Shown here in pieces: positions 35,852 to 46,763 of a stretch of DNA of 64,000 nt. Position 1 is the stretch's first letter; the number at the start of each line of letters is the position of its first letter. The notes below the pieces were generated by a model. The model did no database searches. It saw nothing but the letters and a program-made list of their open reading frames with translations, and had not been told where the DNA came from. Made by a program: the position numbers and the translations under genes. Origin of the DNA: RH-AL1 sp965277735 (GTDB lineage Bacteria; Pseudomonadota; Alphaproteobacteria; Rhizobiales; Beijerinckiaceae); NCBI GenBank assembly GCA_965277735.1, contig CBDIDO010000003.1, forward strand, positions 1,240,001-1,304,000, written 5' to 3'.

Positions 35852-37126
35852 ATGGACAAACTCGACGTTCTGCTCCTGGGCTCCGGCGGCCGCGAGCACG
35901 CGATCGCGCTGACGCTGTCGCGCAGCCCAAATCTCGGCCGGCTCTACGCGGCGCCCGGCAATCCCGGCATCGCTGACGTGGCGACCTGCCTCGCGCTCGA
36001 TCCCGAAAACCACGCCGACGTCATCGCCGGCTGTCGCGAAAACAACATCGGTCTCGTCGTCGTTGGGCCGGAAGCACCGCTCGTCGGCGGCCTCGTCGAT
36101 GCGCTGGAGGCGGCCGGCATCCGCGCCTTCGGGCCGAGCCGCGCGGCGGCCCAGCTCGAAGGCTCGAAGGGCTTCACCAAGGATTTTTGCGCCCGCCATA
36201 CCATCCCGACGGCGGCGTACCGGCGCTGCGACTCGCTCGATGACGCGCGCGCCTATCTCGCCGAGGTCGGCGCGCCGATCGTCGTCAAGGCCGATGGGCT
36301 CGCGGCGGGCAAGGGCGTGACGGTCGCGGAGACGAAAGAAGAGGCCGATGCGGCGCTCGTGGCGATCTTCGGCGGCGCCTTCGGTGCGGCCGGCGCCAGC
36401 GTCGTGCTCGAAGCGGTGCTTGAAGGCGAGGAGGCTTCGTTCTTCGCGCTGTGCGACGGGGTGCGGGCGGTCCCCTTTGCCTCGGCGCAGGACCACAAGC
36501 GCGTCGGCGAGGGCGACACCGGCCCCAACACCGGCGGCATGGGCGCCTATTCGCCGGCGCCGATCGTCGATGCGGCGATGCAGGATCGCATCATGCGCGA
36601 GATCGTCGCGCCGACGCTGGCCGGCATGGCCGCCGAGGGCGCGCCGTTCAAGGGCGTGCTGTTCGTTGGCCTGATGATCGGCCCCGCCGGGCCGCAGCTC
36701 ATCGAGTTCAACGTCCGCTTCGGCGATCCCGAGACGCAGGCGATGCTGCCGCGCCTCGAGGACGACCTGCTCGCGCTGCTCCTCGCCAGCGCCGAGGGAC
36801 GGCTCGAGCCGCGCCCATTGCGCTTCTCGCCAGACATCGGGCTTTGCGTGGTGCTCGCGGCACGCGGCTATCCCGGCACGCCGGCCAGGGGCGGCGCCAT
36901 CAAGGGGTTGGCGGACCTTGGCGGCGTCGTCGTCACCCAGGCCGGGACGCGGCGCGACGGCGAGACGCTTGTCGCCGATGGCGGTCGCGTGCTCGGCGTC
37001 ACCGCGCTCGGGGGCGATGTCGCCGCCGCGCGTGCCACGGTCTATGCGGCGGTCGACAGGGTCGACTGGCCGGACGGCTTCTGCCGCCGCGATATCGGCG
37101 CCAAGGCGCTCGCTCGTGTGAAATAA
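35852..37126 (+). CDS. purD: Phosphoribosylamine-glycine ligase (GARS)
   Basis: This 424-residue ATP-grasp enzyme carries out the second step of purine synthesis, joining phosphoribosylamine and glycine. LLGSGGREHAIALTL, VKADGLAAGKGVTVAET, GEEASFFALCDG and the signature RFGDPETQAMLPRL are present. Length is normal for the family. Confidence 0.96.
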   Translation: MDKLDVLLLGSGGREHAIALTLSRSPNLGRLYAAPGNPGIADVATCLALDPENHADVIAGCRENNIGLVVVGPEAPLVGGLVDALEAAGIRAFGPSRAAAQLEGSKGFTKDFCARHTIPTAAYRRCDSLDDARAYLAEVGAPIVVKADGLAAGKGVTVAETKEEADAALVAIFGGAFGAAGASVVLEAVLEGEEASFFALCDGVRAVPFASAQDHKRVGEGDTGPNTGGMGAYSPAPIVDAAMQDRIMREIVAPTLAGMAAEGAPFKGVLFVGLMIGPAGPQLIEFNVRFGDPETQAMLPRLEDDLLALLLASAEGRLEPRPLRFSPDIGLCVVLAARGYPGTPARGGAIKGLADLGGVVVTQAGTRRDGETLVADGGRVLGVTALGGDVAAARATVYAAVDRVDWPDGFCRRDIGAKALARVK

Positions 37127-37252
37127 TGATGACGTTTCCGCGAGCGTGCGCGAAGCTCAATGTTACGGAAGCGTAATTTATCGAAGACGTCGTGAAGTTT
37201 CAGCGCCTTGCGCATGGCTATCGGTACACAAAGTCGCAGTGCCGGGAGCGGC

Positions 37253-37280
37253 GGAAACCTTTGTCGGCGCCGCCCGTATC
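37253..37280 (+). promoter_or_regulatory. Candidate ECF sigma (EcfG-type) promoter for the fasciclin gene
   Basis: GGAAAC (37253-37258) and CGTATC (37275-37280) are 16 bp apart, close to the GGAAC-N16/17-CGTT pattern of alphaproteobacterial ECF sigma factors, including the general stress factor EcfG. They lie 44 bp before the ATG. The call rests on motif and spacing only. Confidence 0.4.
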
Positions 37281-37323
37281 ATGGAGGCAAGTGGGAAAGA
37301 CCCGCTTCCAAGGGAGAGACAAC

Positions 37324-37878
37324 ATGAATTACGTTCGTTCGGCCGTGGCCGCGGCCTCGCTCGTCGCCATCGTCGGCGCAGCCGGCCCGGCTTTCGCCAA
37401 GGACCCGATGGTCGGCGGCGCGCCAATGTATGCCTCGAAGAACATCGTCGAGAACGCCGTCCATTCGAAGGACCACACGACGCTCGTCGCCGCCGTGAAG
37501 GCCGCCGGCCTCGTCGACACCCTCGAGGGCCCGGGCCCGTTCACGGTGTTCGCGCCGACCAACGAGGCCTTCAAGAAGCTGCCCGCCGGCACCGTCGACA
37601 ACCTGCTGAAGCCCGAGAACAAGGCCCAGCTCGCCGCCGTGCTGACCTACCACGTCGTCCCCGGCAAGATGACCGCCAAGGACCTCGAAGAGGCGATCAA
37701 GGCCGGCGGTGGTAAGGCCGAGCTGAAGACCGTCCAGGGCGAGCCGCTGACCGCCGAGAAGAAGGGCAGCCACATTATCATCATGGACTCGAAGGGCTCC
37801 GCCGCGACCGTGACGATCCCCAACGTGATCCAGTCCAACGGCGTGATCCACGTCATCAACACCGTGATGCTGCCGTAA
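37324..37878 (+). CDS. Exported fasciclin-domain protein
   Basis: This 184-residue protein (ATG at 37324 after GGGAGAG) has a signal peptide (MNYVRSAVAAASLVAIVGAA, cleaved near AFA) and one fasciclin domain. FTVFAPTNEAFKKLPAGTVD and YHVVPGKMTAKDL are the two FAS1 signature segments, and VIQSNGVIHVINTVMLP closes the domain. It is probably a periplasmic or surface adhesion-type protein. A strong terminator follows. Confidence 0.93.
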   Translation: MNYVRSAVAAASLVAIVGAAGPAFAKDPMVGGAPMYASKNIVENAVHSKDHTTLVAAVKAAGLVDTLEGPGPFTVFAPTNEAFKKLPAGTVDNLLKPENKAQLAAVLTYHVVPGKMTAKDLEEAIKAGGGKAELKTVQGEPLTAEKKGSHIIIMDSKGSAATVTIPNVIQSNGVIHVINTVMLP

Positions 37879-37899
37879 GGCTCCGCGTCTCGCGATTGG

Positions 37900-37930
37900 A
37901 AAGGCCCGGCCCCAGCGCCGGGCCTTTTTC
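37900..37930 (+). terminator. Terminator after the fasciclin gene
   Basis: The stem GGCCCGGC/GCCGGGCC with a CCCA-type loop is followed by TTTTT (37924-37928). A-rich sequence on the other side means it could also serve the convergent rsmD gene. Confidence 0.85.
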
Positions 37931-37937
37931 GTTGGGC

Positions 37938-38489
37938 TCAACCCGCGCGCAGCAGGACGATCTGCGTGTCGCCGAAGCTGCGGGCGTCGAGCGCCGCGAA
38001 GCCCGATGGCGCCTCGAGCGGCGCTTCGGCGGTCTCCTCGACGACGACGATGGCGCCGGGCTTCAACCAGTGCCCGTCGCGCAGCGCGTCGAGCGTCGGC
38101 TCGGCGAGGCTGCGGCCGTACGGTGGATCGAGGAAGGCGATGTCGTAGGCGTCGCCCGTCGGCACGAGACCGAGCTTGCGCGCGTCGCGGCGAAAGATGC
38201 GCGTGGCGCCGCCGAGGCCCAGCGTCTCGATGTTGGCGCGGATCAGCGCGCGCGCCTCGGTGCCGTCGTCGACGAGCAGCGCGAAGCGCGCGCCGCGCGA
38301 CAACGCCTCGAGCGCGAGCGCGCCGGTGCCGGCAAAGAGATCGATGACGCGCAGGCCCTCGACGCCGCCATGGCCGTGCTCGAGGATGTTGAAGAGCGAC
38401 TCGCGCAGCCGATCCGAGGTCGGGCGGATCTGGTTGGAGCTCGGACCTTTCAGGGTTCGGCCACCGAGCCTGCCGCCGACGATGCGCAA
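37938..38489 (-). CDS. rsmD: 16S rRNA (guanine-966-N2)-methyltransferase RsmD
   Basis: This 183-residue enzyme has MRIVGGRLGGRTLKGP at the start, RPTSDRLRESLFNIL, the SAM motif VIDLFAGTGALALEALSRGA and the N6/N2-methyltransferase motif DPPYGRSL. It methylates 16S rRNA during 30S assembly. It lies three bases after the pseudouridine synthase gene, forming a clear operon. Confidence 0.95.
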   Translation of the reverse strand: MRIVGGRLGGRTLKGPSSNQIRPTSDRLRESLFNILEHGHGGVEGLRVIDLFAGTGALALEALSRGARFALLVDDGTEARALIRANIETLGLGGATRIFRRDARKLGLVPTGDAYDIAFLDPPYGRSLAEPTLDALRDGHWLKPGAIVVVEETAEAPLEAPSGFAALDARSFGDTQIVLLRAG

Positions 38490-38492
38490 GCC

Positions 38493-40571
38493 TCAGCCCT
38501 TCGGGCGCGGCTTGCCGCGACCAGCACCATCAGACCCACGCGGCGGCTTGCCGCGTCCAGGTCCGGGCCGCGGCTTGCCGCCGGCGCCGGGACGGCCGCC
38601 CGGCGCACCCCGCGGCGGACCGCGGCGCTCGCCGCCGGGTGCGGACGCGGCCGGCCGCTTCCCCGTGCGCTCCGCGCGCGACGGGCCGTCGCGCCGCTCA
38701 CCGCCAGCGCCACGTGCCGGCCGCACGGCGCCCGGTCGTTTGCCCTCGAACTTCGCGCCGTCGCGCCGCGGTTCGCGTCCCTCGCTGCGGGCCGGGCGCT
38801 CTCCGCGTGCAGGCCGATCGCCGCGTGCAGGTCGCTCGCTTCTGTCCGGGCGCTCGTTTCGTGCGGGGCGTTCGCCCCTTTCGGGTCGCTCGCCTCGCGG
38901 CCGCGACGGTCGCGTCTCGGATCTCTCCGCGCCCCGGCCACCCGGCGCCGAACGTCGACGTTCGCCGTCGCTAGCGCCTCGCGGGCCAGCAGCCCTTGGC
39001 CCATCGCTGCGCCGCGCCGCGCCGGGCGCACGGTCATCGCGGGGCGGTCGTTTGTCTTCGAACCTCTTGCGGGGGCGCTCCTCGCGATCGCCCGGCGCCG
39101 TGTGCCGGCGCTCGCCGTCCCGCCGGCGGCTGTCAGGGCGCGGTGCGCGCGGCTCGTTCCCAGTCGGGCGCGCGCGCCCGCGCGGCGCGTCGGCCGGTCG
39201 CTCGCGCCGTTGCGGCGGCGCCATGTCGTCGCGACTCCCGCGGTCTTTGCGCTCGTCCCCCGGCCGGCCGCCGCTGCGCGCGGTGCGCGCCTGCTTGGCG
39301 AGGGCGGAGGGGCTCGCCTGGCGATGGCCCGGCTTGCCGGGAAAGCCGCCTGGCGCGTCGTCGCGGCGGGGCCGCGCGGGGCCGCGGGCGCGCGTCGGCT
39401 CGATCGGACCGGTGGTGGGTCGGGCGCTGACGACGCGCTCGACCGCGACCTTGCGATCGCGACGGTCGGTGAGATCGCCGCGCTCGATGCGCCGGCGCGG
39501 CCCGCGCTGCGTCGCCTCGGCCTCATCGGCGCGGAGCTTTGAGACGTGCTTGCGGGTGCCCGCAGTCGGCCGCTCGCGGATCGGTAGCGGCGCTTCGACC
39601 TCGTTCGACCGGCGCAGCGGCCGGTCGCTCCCGCGCGGGCGCTCGGGGCGCGATCCGCGAGCGTCGCGGCGCGCCGGCGGTGGCCGCACGGCTTTGTTCG
39701 TCTGCTCCGCCCCGGTCGTGCGACCGGGCTTGCGGTCGGCGCGGATCGGCTTGGCCTCGGGCGGCGGCGTGGCGTCCTCGAACGCCACGCCAGCTGCGGC
39801 CGCCAGTGCCGCGCCGAGCTGGTCGCGCAGCACGCGCGTGCGCACCTCCTCGACGGCGCCCTCGGGCACGTCGCCAAGCTGGAACGGGCCGAAGGAGAGG
39901 CGGATCAGCCGGTTCACCTCGAGCCCGATGTGCTCGAGCACGCGCTTCACCTCGCGGTTCTTGCCCTCGCGCAGGCCCATCGTCAGCCAGACGTTGGCGC
40001 CTTGCTGGCGATCGAGCACCGCATCGATCCCGGCGTAGTCGATGCCGTCGATCGAGACGCCGTCGCGCAGGCGATCGAGCACGCTCTGGTCGGTCTCGCC
40101 CTTGGCGCGGACGCGGTAGCGGCGGACCCAGCCGGTCTTGGGCAGCTCGAGGAGGCGCGCGAGGCCACCGTCGTTGGTCAGAAGCAGCAGGCCCTCTGTG
40201 TTGATGTCGAGACGGCCGATGGTGACGACGCGCGGACCGTCGGGCCAATGCTCGTGCAGATAATCGGTGACGGTGGCGCGGCCCTCGGGATCGTGATCGC
40301 TGGTGACGAGGCCGCGCGGCTTGTGGAACAGGAACAGCCGCGTCCGCTCCGCCTGTGGCAGCGGCACGCCGTCAACGAGGATCACGTCGCTCGGGCCGAC
40401 ATCGAGCGCTGGGCTCGTCAGAATGGCGCCATTGACGGTGACGCGGCCGTCGACGATCCACGCCTCCGCATCGCGGCGCGAGCACAGGCCGACGCGCGCC
40501 ATCAGCTTAGCGATCCGCTGTCGCCCATCGGCCTGCGATCGCGCCGCGTCTTCGGTCTCGTTTCGGGTCAT
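38493..40571 (-). CDS. RluB/RsuA-type pseudouridine synthase with a very long Arg-rich tail
   Basis: This is a 692-residue protein. The first 280 residues are a normal S4 domain (RIAKLMARVGLCSRRDAEAW) and catalytic domain (HKPRGLVTSDHD; GRLDINTEGLLLLTNDG with the catalytic Asp; GKNREVKRVLEHIGLEVNRL). About 410 residues follow, made almost only of Arg, Pro, Gly, Glu, Asp, Ala and Ser, including RPERGERPARNERPDRSERP-type repeats. Such disordered tails occur in alphaproteobacterial relatives, but this one is longer than the enzyme itself. The start at 40571 (MTRNETEDAARSQ) is preferred to an upstream one. Confidence 0.92.
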   Translation of the reverse strand: MTRNETEDAARSQADGRQRIAKLMARVGLCSRRDAEAWIVDGRVTVNGAILTSPALDVGPSDVILVDGVPLPQAERTRLFLFHKPRGLVTSDHDPEGRATVTDYLHEHWPDGPRVVTIGRLDINTEGLLLLTNDGGLARLLELPKTGWVRRYRVRAKGETDQSVLDRLRDGVSIDGIDYAGIDAVLDRQQGANVWLTMGLREGKNREVKRVLEHIGLEVNRLIRLSFGPFQLGDVPEGAVEEVRTRVLRDQLGAALAAAAGVAFEDATPPPEAKPIRADRKPGRTTGAEQTNKAVRPPPARRDARGSRPERPRGSDRPLRRSNEVEAPLPIRERPTAGTRKHVSKLRADEAEATQRGPRRRIERGDLTDRRDRKVAVERVVSARPTTGPIEPTRARGPARPRRDDAPGGFPGKPGHRQASPSALAKQARTARSGGRPGDERKDRGSRDDMAPPQRRERPADAPRGRARPTGNEPRAPRPDSRRRDGERRHTAPGDREERPRKRFEDKRPPRDDRAPGAARRSDGPRAAGPRGASDGERRRSAPGGRGAERSETRPSRPRGERPERGERPARNERPDRSERPARGDRPARGERPARSEGREPRRDGAKFEGKRPGAVRPARGAGGERRDGPSRAERTGKRPAASAPGGERRGPPRGAPGGRPGAGGKPRPGPGRGKPPRGSDGAGRGKPRPKG

Positions 40572-40615
40572 GACCCCTGATACAGAGGCGGCCTCGAAAA
40601 GCAAACGCGCGCGAC

Positions 40616-41068
40616 ATGACCCTCAACGCGAAAGACCCGATGAGGCTGGCGTTCGACGCCGCGCACGCCGCCGCGGCGCAGGGCGAAGTGCCGGTCGGCG
40701 CGGCGATCGTGCGCGACGGGCACGTGCTCGCGGTCGCCGGCAACCGCACGCTCACCGACCATGATCCGACCGCGCACGCCGAGATGCTGGCGATCCGCGC
40801 CGCCTGCGTCGCGCTCGGCAGCGAACGGCTGATCGGCTGCGACCTCTACGTCACGCTGGAGCCCTGTGCGATGTGCGCCGCGGCGATCTCGTTTGCGCGT
40901 GTGCGTCGGCTCTATTTCGGCTGCGACGATCCGAAGGGCGGCGCGGTCGAGAACGGGCCGCGCTTCTTCGGCCAGGCGACCTGCCACCACGCTCCCGAGG
41001 TGTTCGGCGGCATCGGCGCCGCCGAGGCGGGGGCGCTTCTCCGGGCGTTCTTCGCGGCGCGCCGCTAG
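40616..41068 (+). CDS. tadA: tRNA-specific adenosine deaminase TadA
   Basis: This 150-residue zinc enzyme converts A34 to inosine in tRNA-Arg(ACG). HAEMLAI (zinc His and proton-shuttle Glu) and the PCAMC motif in LEPCAMCAAAISFARV are present. It is divergent from the pseudouridine synthase gene; the two starts are 44 bp apart. Confidence 0.95.
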   Translation: MTLNAKDPMRLAFDAAHAAAAQGEVPVGAAIVRDGHVLAVAGNRTLTDHDPTAHAEMLAIRAACVALGSERLIGCDLYVTLEPCAMCAAAISFARVRRLYFGCDDPKGGAVENGPRFFGQATCHHAPEVFGGIGAAEAGALLRAFFAARR

Positions 41069-41073
41069 CTCCT

Positions 41074-41880
41074 TCAAAAGGCGAGGCGCAACCCGACGAT
41101 GGCGAGGATCGCCGCCATGATCGGCCGCAGCACCTTGTCCGGTGCGCGGCTGGCGAGCTGGCTCGCGATGGCAATACCGGGCAGCGAGCCGACCAGCAGC
41201 GAGCCGAGCACGGCCCAGTTCACCGAGCCGAGATACCAATGGCCGAGCCCGGCGATGAGGGTGAGCGGCACCGCATGCGCGATGTCGGCGCCGACGACGC
41301 GCACCAGCGGCGCGCGCGGATACAGGATGAGCAGCGCAGTGACGCCGATCGCGCCGGCGCCGACCGAAGAGATCGACACGAAGACGCCGAGGAACAGGCC
41401 GAGCGCGACCGTGAGCGCGACGCGCCGCGGCTCGCTCATTCGCTCCATGACGGGCGCGAGGCGATCGAGAAGCTGGCGGCGGAAGATCAGCGAGATCGCC
41501 GTCAGCACGAGTGCTATGCCGAGCACCGTCGAGATCACGCTATGCGGGGCGTGGCCGTTGATGCCGATGTGGTGGAGGTAGAGCAGGGTGAGCGCGGTAG
41601 CCGGGATGCTGCCGGCCGCGAGGCGGCGGACGATCGCCCAGTCGATCGAGCGGTTGAACCCGTGCACGAGCACGCCGCCGCTCTTCGTCACCGCGGCGTA
41701 GAGCAGGTCGGTGCCGACGGCGGTGGCGGGCGAGATGCCGAACAGCAGGACGAGCAGCGGCGTCATCAGCGAGCCGCCGCCGACGCCGGTCAGCCCGACG
41801 AGCACGCCGACGAGGAAGCCGGAGACCGAATACGCCCAGTTGATGTGACCCAAGACGTCCACGTCCGTTCCTTCCGGCAC
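41074..41880 (-). CDS. TauE/SafE (TSUP) family membrane exporter
   Basis: This 268-residue protein has about eight helices. VGVLVGLTGVGGGSLMTPLL and its second half-copy VFVSISSVGAGAIGVTALLI form the family's inverted duplication. Members export sulfoacetate, sulfite or related anions. A GTG at 41880 is used as the start; a slightly later GTG is also possible. It converges on tadA with five bases between the stops. Confidence 0.9.
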   Translation of the reverse strand: MPEGTDVDVLGHINWAYSVSGFLVGVLVGLTGVGGGSLMTPLLVLLFGISPATAVGTDLLYAAVTKSGGVLVHGFNRSIDWAIVRRLAAGSIPATALTLLYLHHIGINGHAPHSVISTVLGIALVLTAISLIFRRQLLDRLAPVMERMSEPRRVALTVALGLFLGVFVSISSVGAGAIGVTALLILYPRAPLVRVVGADIAHAVPLTLIAGLGHWYLGSVNWAVLGSLLVGSLPGIAIASQLASRAPDKVLRPIMAAILAIVGLRLAF

Positions 41881-42023
41881 CGGTTTCGGACGGTATGTGG
41901 GATGGATAATCCAGTGCCGTCAACGGCGTGAAGGATGTTCCCTCGAACGGGCGCGAAAGCGCAGATTCGTCTCCGGAAAGGGCGCTTAACGGGTCTCGGC
42001 TTCTGAAAGATGCGTAGGTACGC

Positions 42024-42923
42024 TCACGACATGAAAGCGAGCAGCGCGTCGACGCAGGCTTGCGGATTCTCTTCCGGCACGAAATGCCCCGAGGCGATCG
42101 CCTCGCCCTGCACGTCTTGCGCGTACTGTCGCCAGGTTTCGAGCGGCGCGGCGCCTGACGCCGGCAGGCCGCCATCGCCCCACAGCGCCAGCAGCGGCAC
42201 CTCGATCTTCCGGCCGGCATCAAGGTCGGCCTTGTCGAGGAGCCGGTCGATCAATGCCCCGGCGCGATAATCCTCACAACTCGCCGCGATGCGCGACGGG
42301 TCCTCGAAGGCGGCGTGGTAGTGCGCCAGCGCGCGCGGATCGAAGGCGGAGAGGTCCTTCTTCGCGGTCCAGCTCGCCAACGTGTGGTCGAGAAAATAGC
42401 GCGGCGTGGCGCCGATCAGCTTTTCGGGGAAGGGCGCCGGCTGGGCGAGGAACAGCCAGTGGTATTTCTTCAGCGCAGCCTCGGTCTTTCCCATGTCGTC
42501 GAACATCGCGAACGTCGGCACGATGTCGATGACGGCGACCTTCTCCAGCCGCCCGGGATGGTCGTAGGCGCAGCGGTAGGCGACACGGCCGCCGCGATCG
42601 TGCCCAACGAGGCGGAAGCGCGCGTGGCCGAGCTTCTCCATGACGTCGACCGCGTCCTGCGCGAGGGCCCGCTTGCTCATGCCCTCGCCGTTCGCGCCCT
42701 CGGGTAGCGACGACCAGCCGTAACCGCGGAGGTCCATCGCGACCACAATGAAGCGTTCGGCGAGGCGCGGCGCCATCTTGTGCCAGATGACATGCGTCTG
42801 CGGGTAGCCGTGCAGGAGGAACAAAGGCGGCCCGCTCCCGCCGGAGCGGGCGAAGAACCGGCCGTGCGCGGTGTCGATCCAATGCGAGGCGAAGCCGGGG
42901 AAGAGGTCAGCGAGGTCGGGCAT
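42024..42923 (-). CDS. Alpha/beta hydrolase, haloacetate dehalogenase-like
   Basis: This 299-residue cytosolic protein has the nucleophile elbow GHDRGGRVAYR with Asp as nucleophile, LLHGYPQTHVIWHKMAPRLA (oxyanion region), the DLRGYGWSS segment, WGDGG, and the catalytic His in ASGHFVPEENP. The Asp nucleophile and RCAYDHP context are those of fluoroacetate/haloacetate dehalogenases and related epoxide hydrolases. The exact substrate is unknown. Confidence 0.88.
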   Translation of the reverse strand: MPDLADLFPGFASHWIDTAHGRFFARSGGSGPPLFLLHGYPQTHVIWHKMAPRLAERFIVVAMDLRGYGWSSLPEGANGEGMSKRALAQDAVDVMEKLGHARFRLVGHDRGGRVAYRCAYDHPGRLEKVAVIDIVPTFAMFDDMGKTEAALKKYHWLFLAQPAPFPEKLIGATPRYFLDHTLASWTAKKDLSAFDPRALAHYHAAFEDPSRIAASCEDYRAGALIDRLLDKADLDAGRKIEVPLLALWGDGGLPASGAAPLETWRQYAQDVQGEAIASGHFVPEENPQACVDALLAFMS

Positions 42924-43035
42924 TTTCGGGTCCGTGAAGAACGCGTCACGCCGGGAATGGCACGGGTGCAAACCTTGACACCCGGGCGCCCAACCCCAAT
43001 ACCCCGTCATACGTTTCAGGCCCGCGGGAGCGCTC

Positions 43036-44043
43036 ATGACCGACGCCAATGTCCTCGACGCGATGCCGGGCGAGGTTTCTGCCAAGCCCAAGCTGCGCAT
43101 CTTTCTCTGCGCGCCGCGCGGCTTCTGTGCCGGCGTGGTGCGGGCGATCGATGCTGTCGAGCAGGCGCTGCGACTCTACGGCGCGCCGGTCTACGTGCGC
43201 CACGAGATCGTGCACAACAAATATGTGGTCGAAGGGCTGAAGGCGAAGGGCGCGATCTTCGTCGAGGAGCTCTCCGAGGTGCCGGATACCGACCAGCCGG
43301 TGATCTTCTCCGCGCACGGCGTGCCGAAGTCGATCCCGGCCGAGGCCGGACGGCGCAAGTTCCACGCGATCGACGCAACCTGCCCGTTGGTCACCAAGGT
43401 GCACCGCGAGGCGCAGATCCACTTCAAGCGCGGCCGTCAGATCCTGCTCGTCGGCCATTCTGGCCACCCCGAGGTGGTCGGCACGCTGGGCCAGCTGCCG
43501 GAAGGCTCGATCATCCTCGTCCAGCATCCCGAGGACATCGACACGGTGCAGGTCCGCGACGAGGCGAACCTCGCCTATGTCACGCAGACGACCCTGTCGC
43601 TCGACGACACCAAGCAGATGGTCGACAAGCTGCACGAGCGCTTCCCTATGATCGTCGGGCCGCAGAAGGAAGACATCTGCTACGCGACGACCAACCGCCA
43701 GGAAGCGGTGAAGCGCATTGCGCCGATCGTCGACGCGCTGATCGTGGTCGGCTCGTCGAACTCGTCGAACTCGCAGCGCCTCAAGGAAGTCGGCGAGCGC
43801 TCCGGCTGCCCTTACGCCAGGCTCGTCCTGCGTGCGGCGGATCTCGAGTGGGACCAGCTCTCGAACATCCGCACGCTCGGCATCACCGCCGGCGCCTCGG
43901 CGCCCGAGGTCCTGGTCGAGGAGATCATGGACGCGTTCGCCGAGCGCTTCGAGCTCGAGATCGAGACAGTGTCGACGGCCGACGAGAGCGTTTTCTTCCC
44001 GCTGCCGCGCGAGCTGCGGCCGGTGGCCGCGACGGCGGGCTAA
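43036..44043 (+). CDS. ispH: 4-hydroxy-3-methylbut-2-enyl diphosphate reductase IspH
   Basis: This 335-residue iron-sulfur enzyme catalyses the last step of the MEP isoprenoid pathway. The three cluster cysteines are in APRGFCAGV, DATCPLV and EDICYATTNRQ. FSAHGVP and VVGSSNSSNSQRL are also typical. Confidence 0.96.
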   Translation: MTDANVLDAMPGEVSAKPKLRIFLCAPRGFCAGVVRAIDAVEQALRLYGAPVYVRHEIVHNKYVVEGLKAKGAIFVEELSEVPDTDQPVIFSAHGVPKSIPAEAGRRKFHAIDATCPLVTKVHREAQIHFKRGRQILLVGHSGHPEVVGTLGQLPEGSIILVQHPEDIDTVQVRDEANLAYVTQTTLSLDDTKQMVDKLHERFPMIVGPQKEDICYATTNRQEAVKRIAPIVDALIVVGSSNSSNSQRLKEVGERSGCPYARLVLRAADLEWDQLSNIRTLGITAGASAPEVLVEEIMDAFAERFELEIETVSTADESVFFPLPRELRPVAATAG

Positions 44044-44238
44044 AGTCTGGGGCGGCGCGGCGACGCTCAAGCGCCGACGCCATGTTTTCCCGCAATTCAC
44101 ACGCCCCCGAAGGGCTTGCCGAAACGCCGAGCGAGATTAAGTTTTCGTTAGCTATGTGGCGGCGTCTCGTGCCACAACAAGCCAGCGACCGCGCGGCGTA
44201 CCGGGTCGCAAGCCACTGTACTCATTGAAGAATTCGGC

Positions 44239-45738
<1,500 letters not shown>

Positions 45739-45768
45739 ATCATGGGCAGCCGCCGCTGAGCCTTGAAC

Positions 45769-46464
45769 TTAGTGACCGATACGATCGAGCCACGCGCCCG
45801 CGATCTGCGCGACCTCGGCCGGCTTTTCCAGGGTCGGCAGATGGCCGCAGTCGGCGAGTTCGTGCCATTCGCCGCCGGGAATACGCTCGACGAACGCGCG
45901 GCCCGAAGCGGCCGGCGAGATCTTGTCCTCGGCACCCCAGATCGCCAGCACCGGCATGTTCAGCGTGCTCGCGTGCTCTTCGACCGAGCGCTTGGCGGCG
46001 AGCGACCGCGCCTGTTTCGCCGCGTGATCTCGTCCCACACGCGCGGCCATCTCCTTGAAGGTCTCCGTGGCCGCCGCGTTGGAGGGCTGGGTGACCACGC
46101 CGGATAGCATGCCGATCACTCCGGCCGGATCCGACTCGATGCCCCGCACGAGACCCGCGCTCTGCTCGGCATCGGGAGCGCCGGCGTTCGATCCCATGAT
46201 CCACAGGCCTCGAACACGCTCGGGAGCGGCCAGCGCGACCTCGATCGCGAGGCTCGCGCCGTACGACGTGCCGGCGACGACGAAGGCCGGCGGTGCTTGA
46301 TCGAGGATCGCCGCAACGCTTTGCTCCATCGTGTCGCGCGGGGCGGCGATGACGCGCACGGTCGCATGCCGAGCCAGCTGAGGCTCCACGAGAGCGTACA
46401 ACGCTTCGTCGCAGAACAGCGCGGGGATCAGGACGAGGGTTTTGTCGAGCAAGATCGGCTCCAT
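45769..46464 (-). CDS. Alpha/beta hydrolase
   Basis: This 231-residue protein has the nucleophile elbow GTSYGAS (Ser), an acid residue in WGAEDKISP, and the catalytic His in ADCGHLPTLEKP. It looks like a small esterase or lipase-fold hydrolase of unknown substrate. It faces dnaB tail to tail. Confidence 0.88.
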   Translation of the reverse strand: MEPILLDKTLVLIPALFCDEALYALVEPQLARHATVRVIAAPRDTMEQSVAAILDQAPPAFVVAGTSYGASLAIEVALAAPERVRGLWIMGSNAGAPDAEQSAGLVRGIESDPAGVIGMLSGVVTQPSNAAATETFKEMAARVGRDHAAKQARSLAAKRSVEEHASTLNMPVLAIWGAEDKISPAASGRAFVERIPGGEWHELADCGHLPTLEKPAEVAQIAGAWLDRIGH

Positions 46465-46552
46465 GATTTCGAGGTCGATTCATGCCGCCGCGTCGCGAAT
46501 GGCGCGGCCGCAGGCCGTACATATAGGGCCCTAGCGAGAGGGCGCCCGACGA

Positions 46553-46763
46553 CGCTGCTCGCCGCCGCCTTGCCGCGGCGCTCGGGCGACGAATTGGCCG
46601 GCGTCGCGGCCGCCTCGGTCGCCGAGCGCAGAGCGACGCGCTATGCGCTGGCCGACCTGCCGCTGAATACCTTACTCGCCGGGGCGCTGGTGCCCTGCGA
46701 GGAGGACGTCACGCGGCTCATGACACAAAGTATCAAAGCTGCCTTCGCGCCGCTGGCCCCGAC
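46553..46763 (+). pseudogene. Truncated copy of the eutB 5' region
   Basis: About 210 bp resemble the eutB coding region at roughly 48600-48820. The translated stretch RSGDELAGVAAASVAERRAT followed by RYALADLPLNTLL is nearly identical to eutB residues around 25-60, and further on VTRLM and AFAPLAP match VTRLI and AFAPLAS. The similarity then ends, and no more of the gene is present. It is a partial duplicate, about 2 kb upstream of the full gene. The rest of 46465-46890 holds no gene I can support. Confidence 0.85.
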
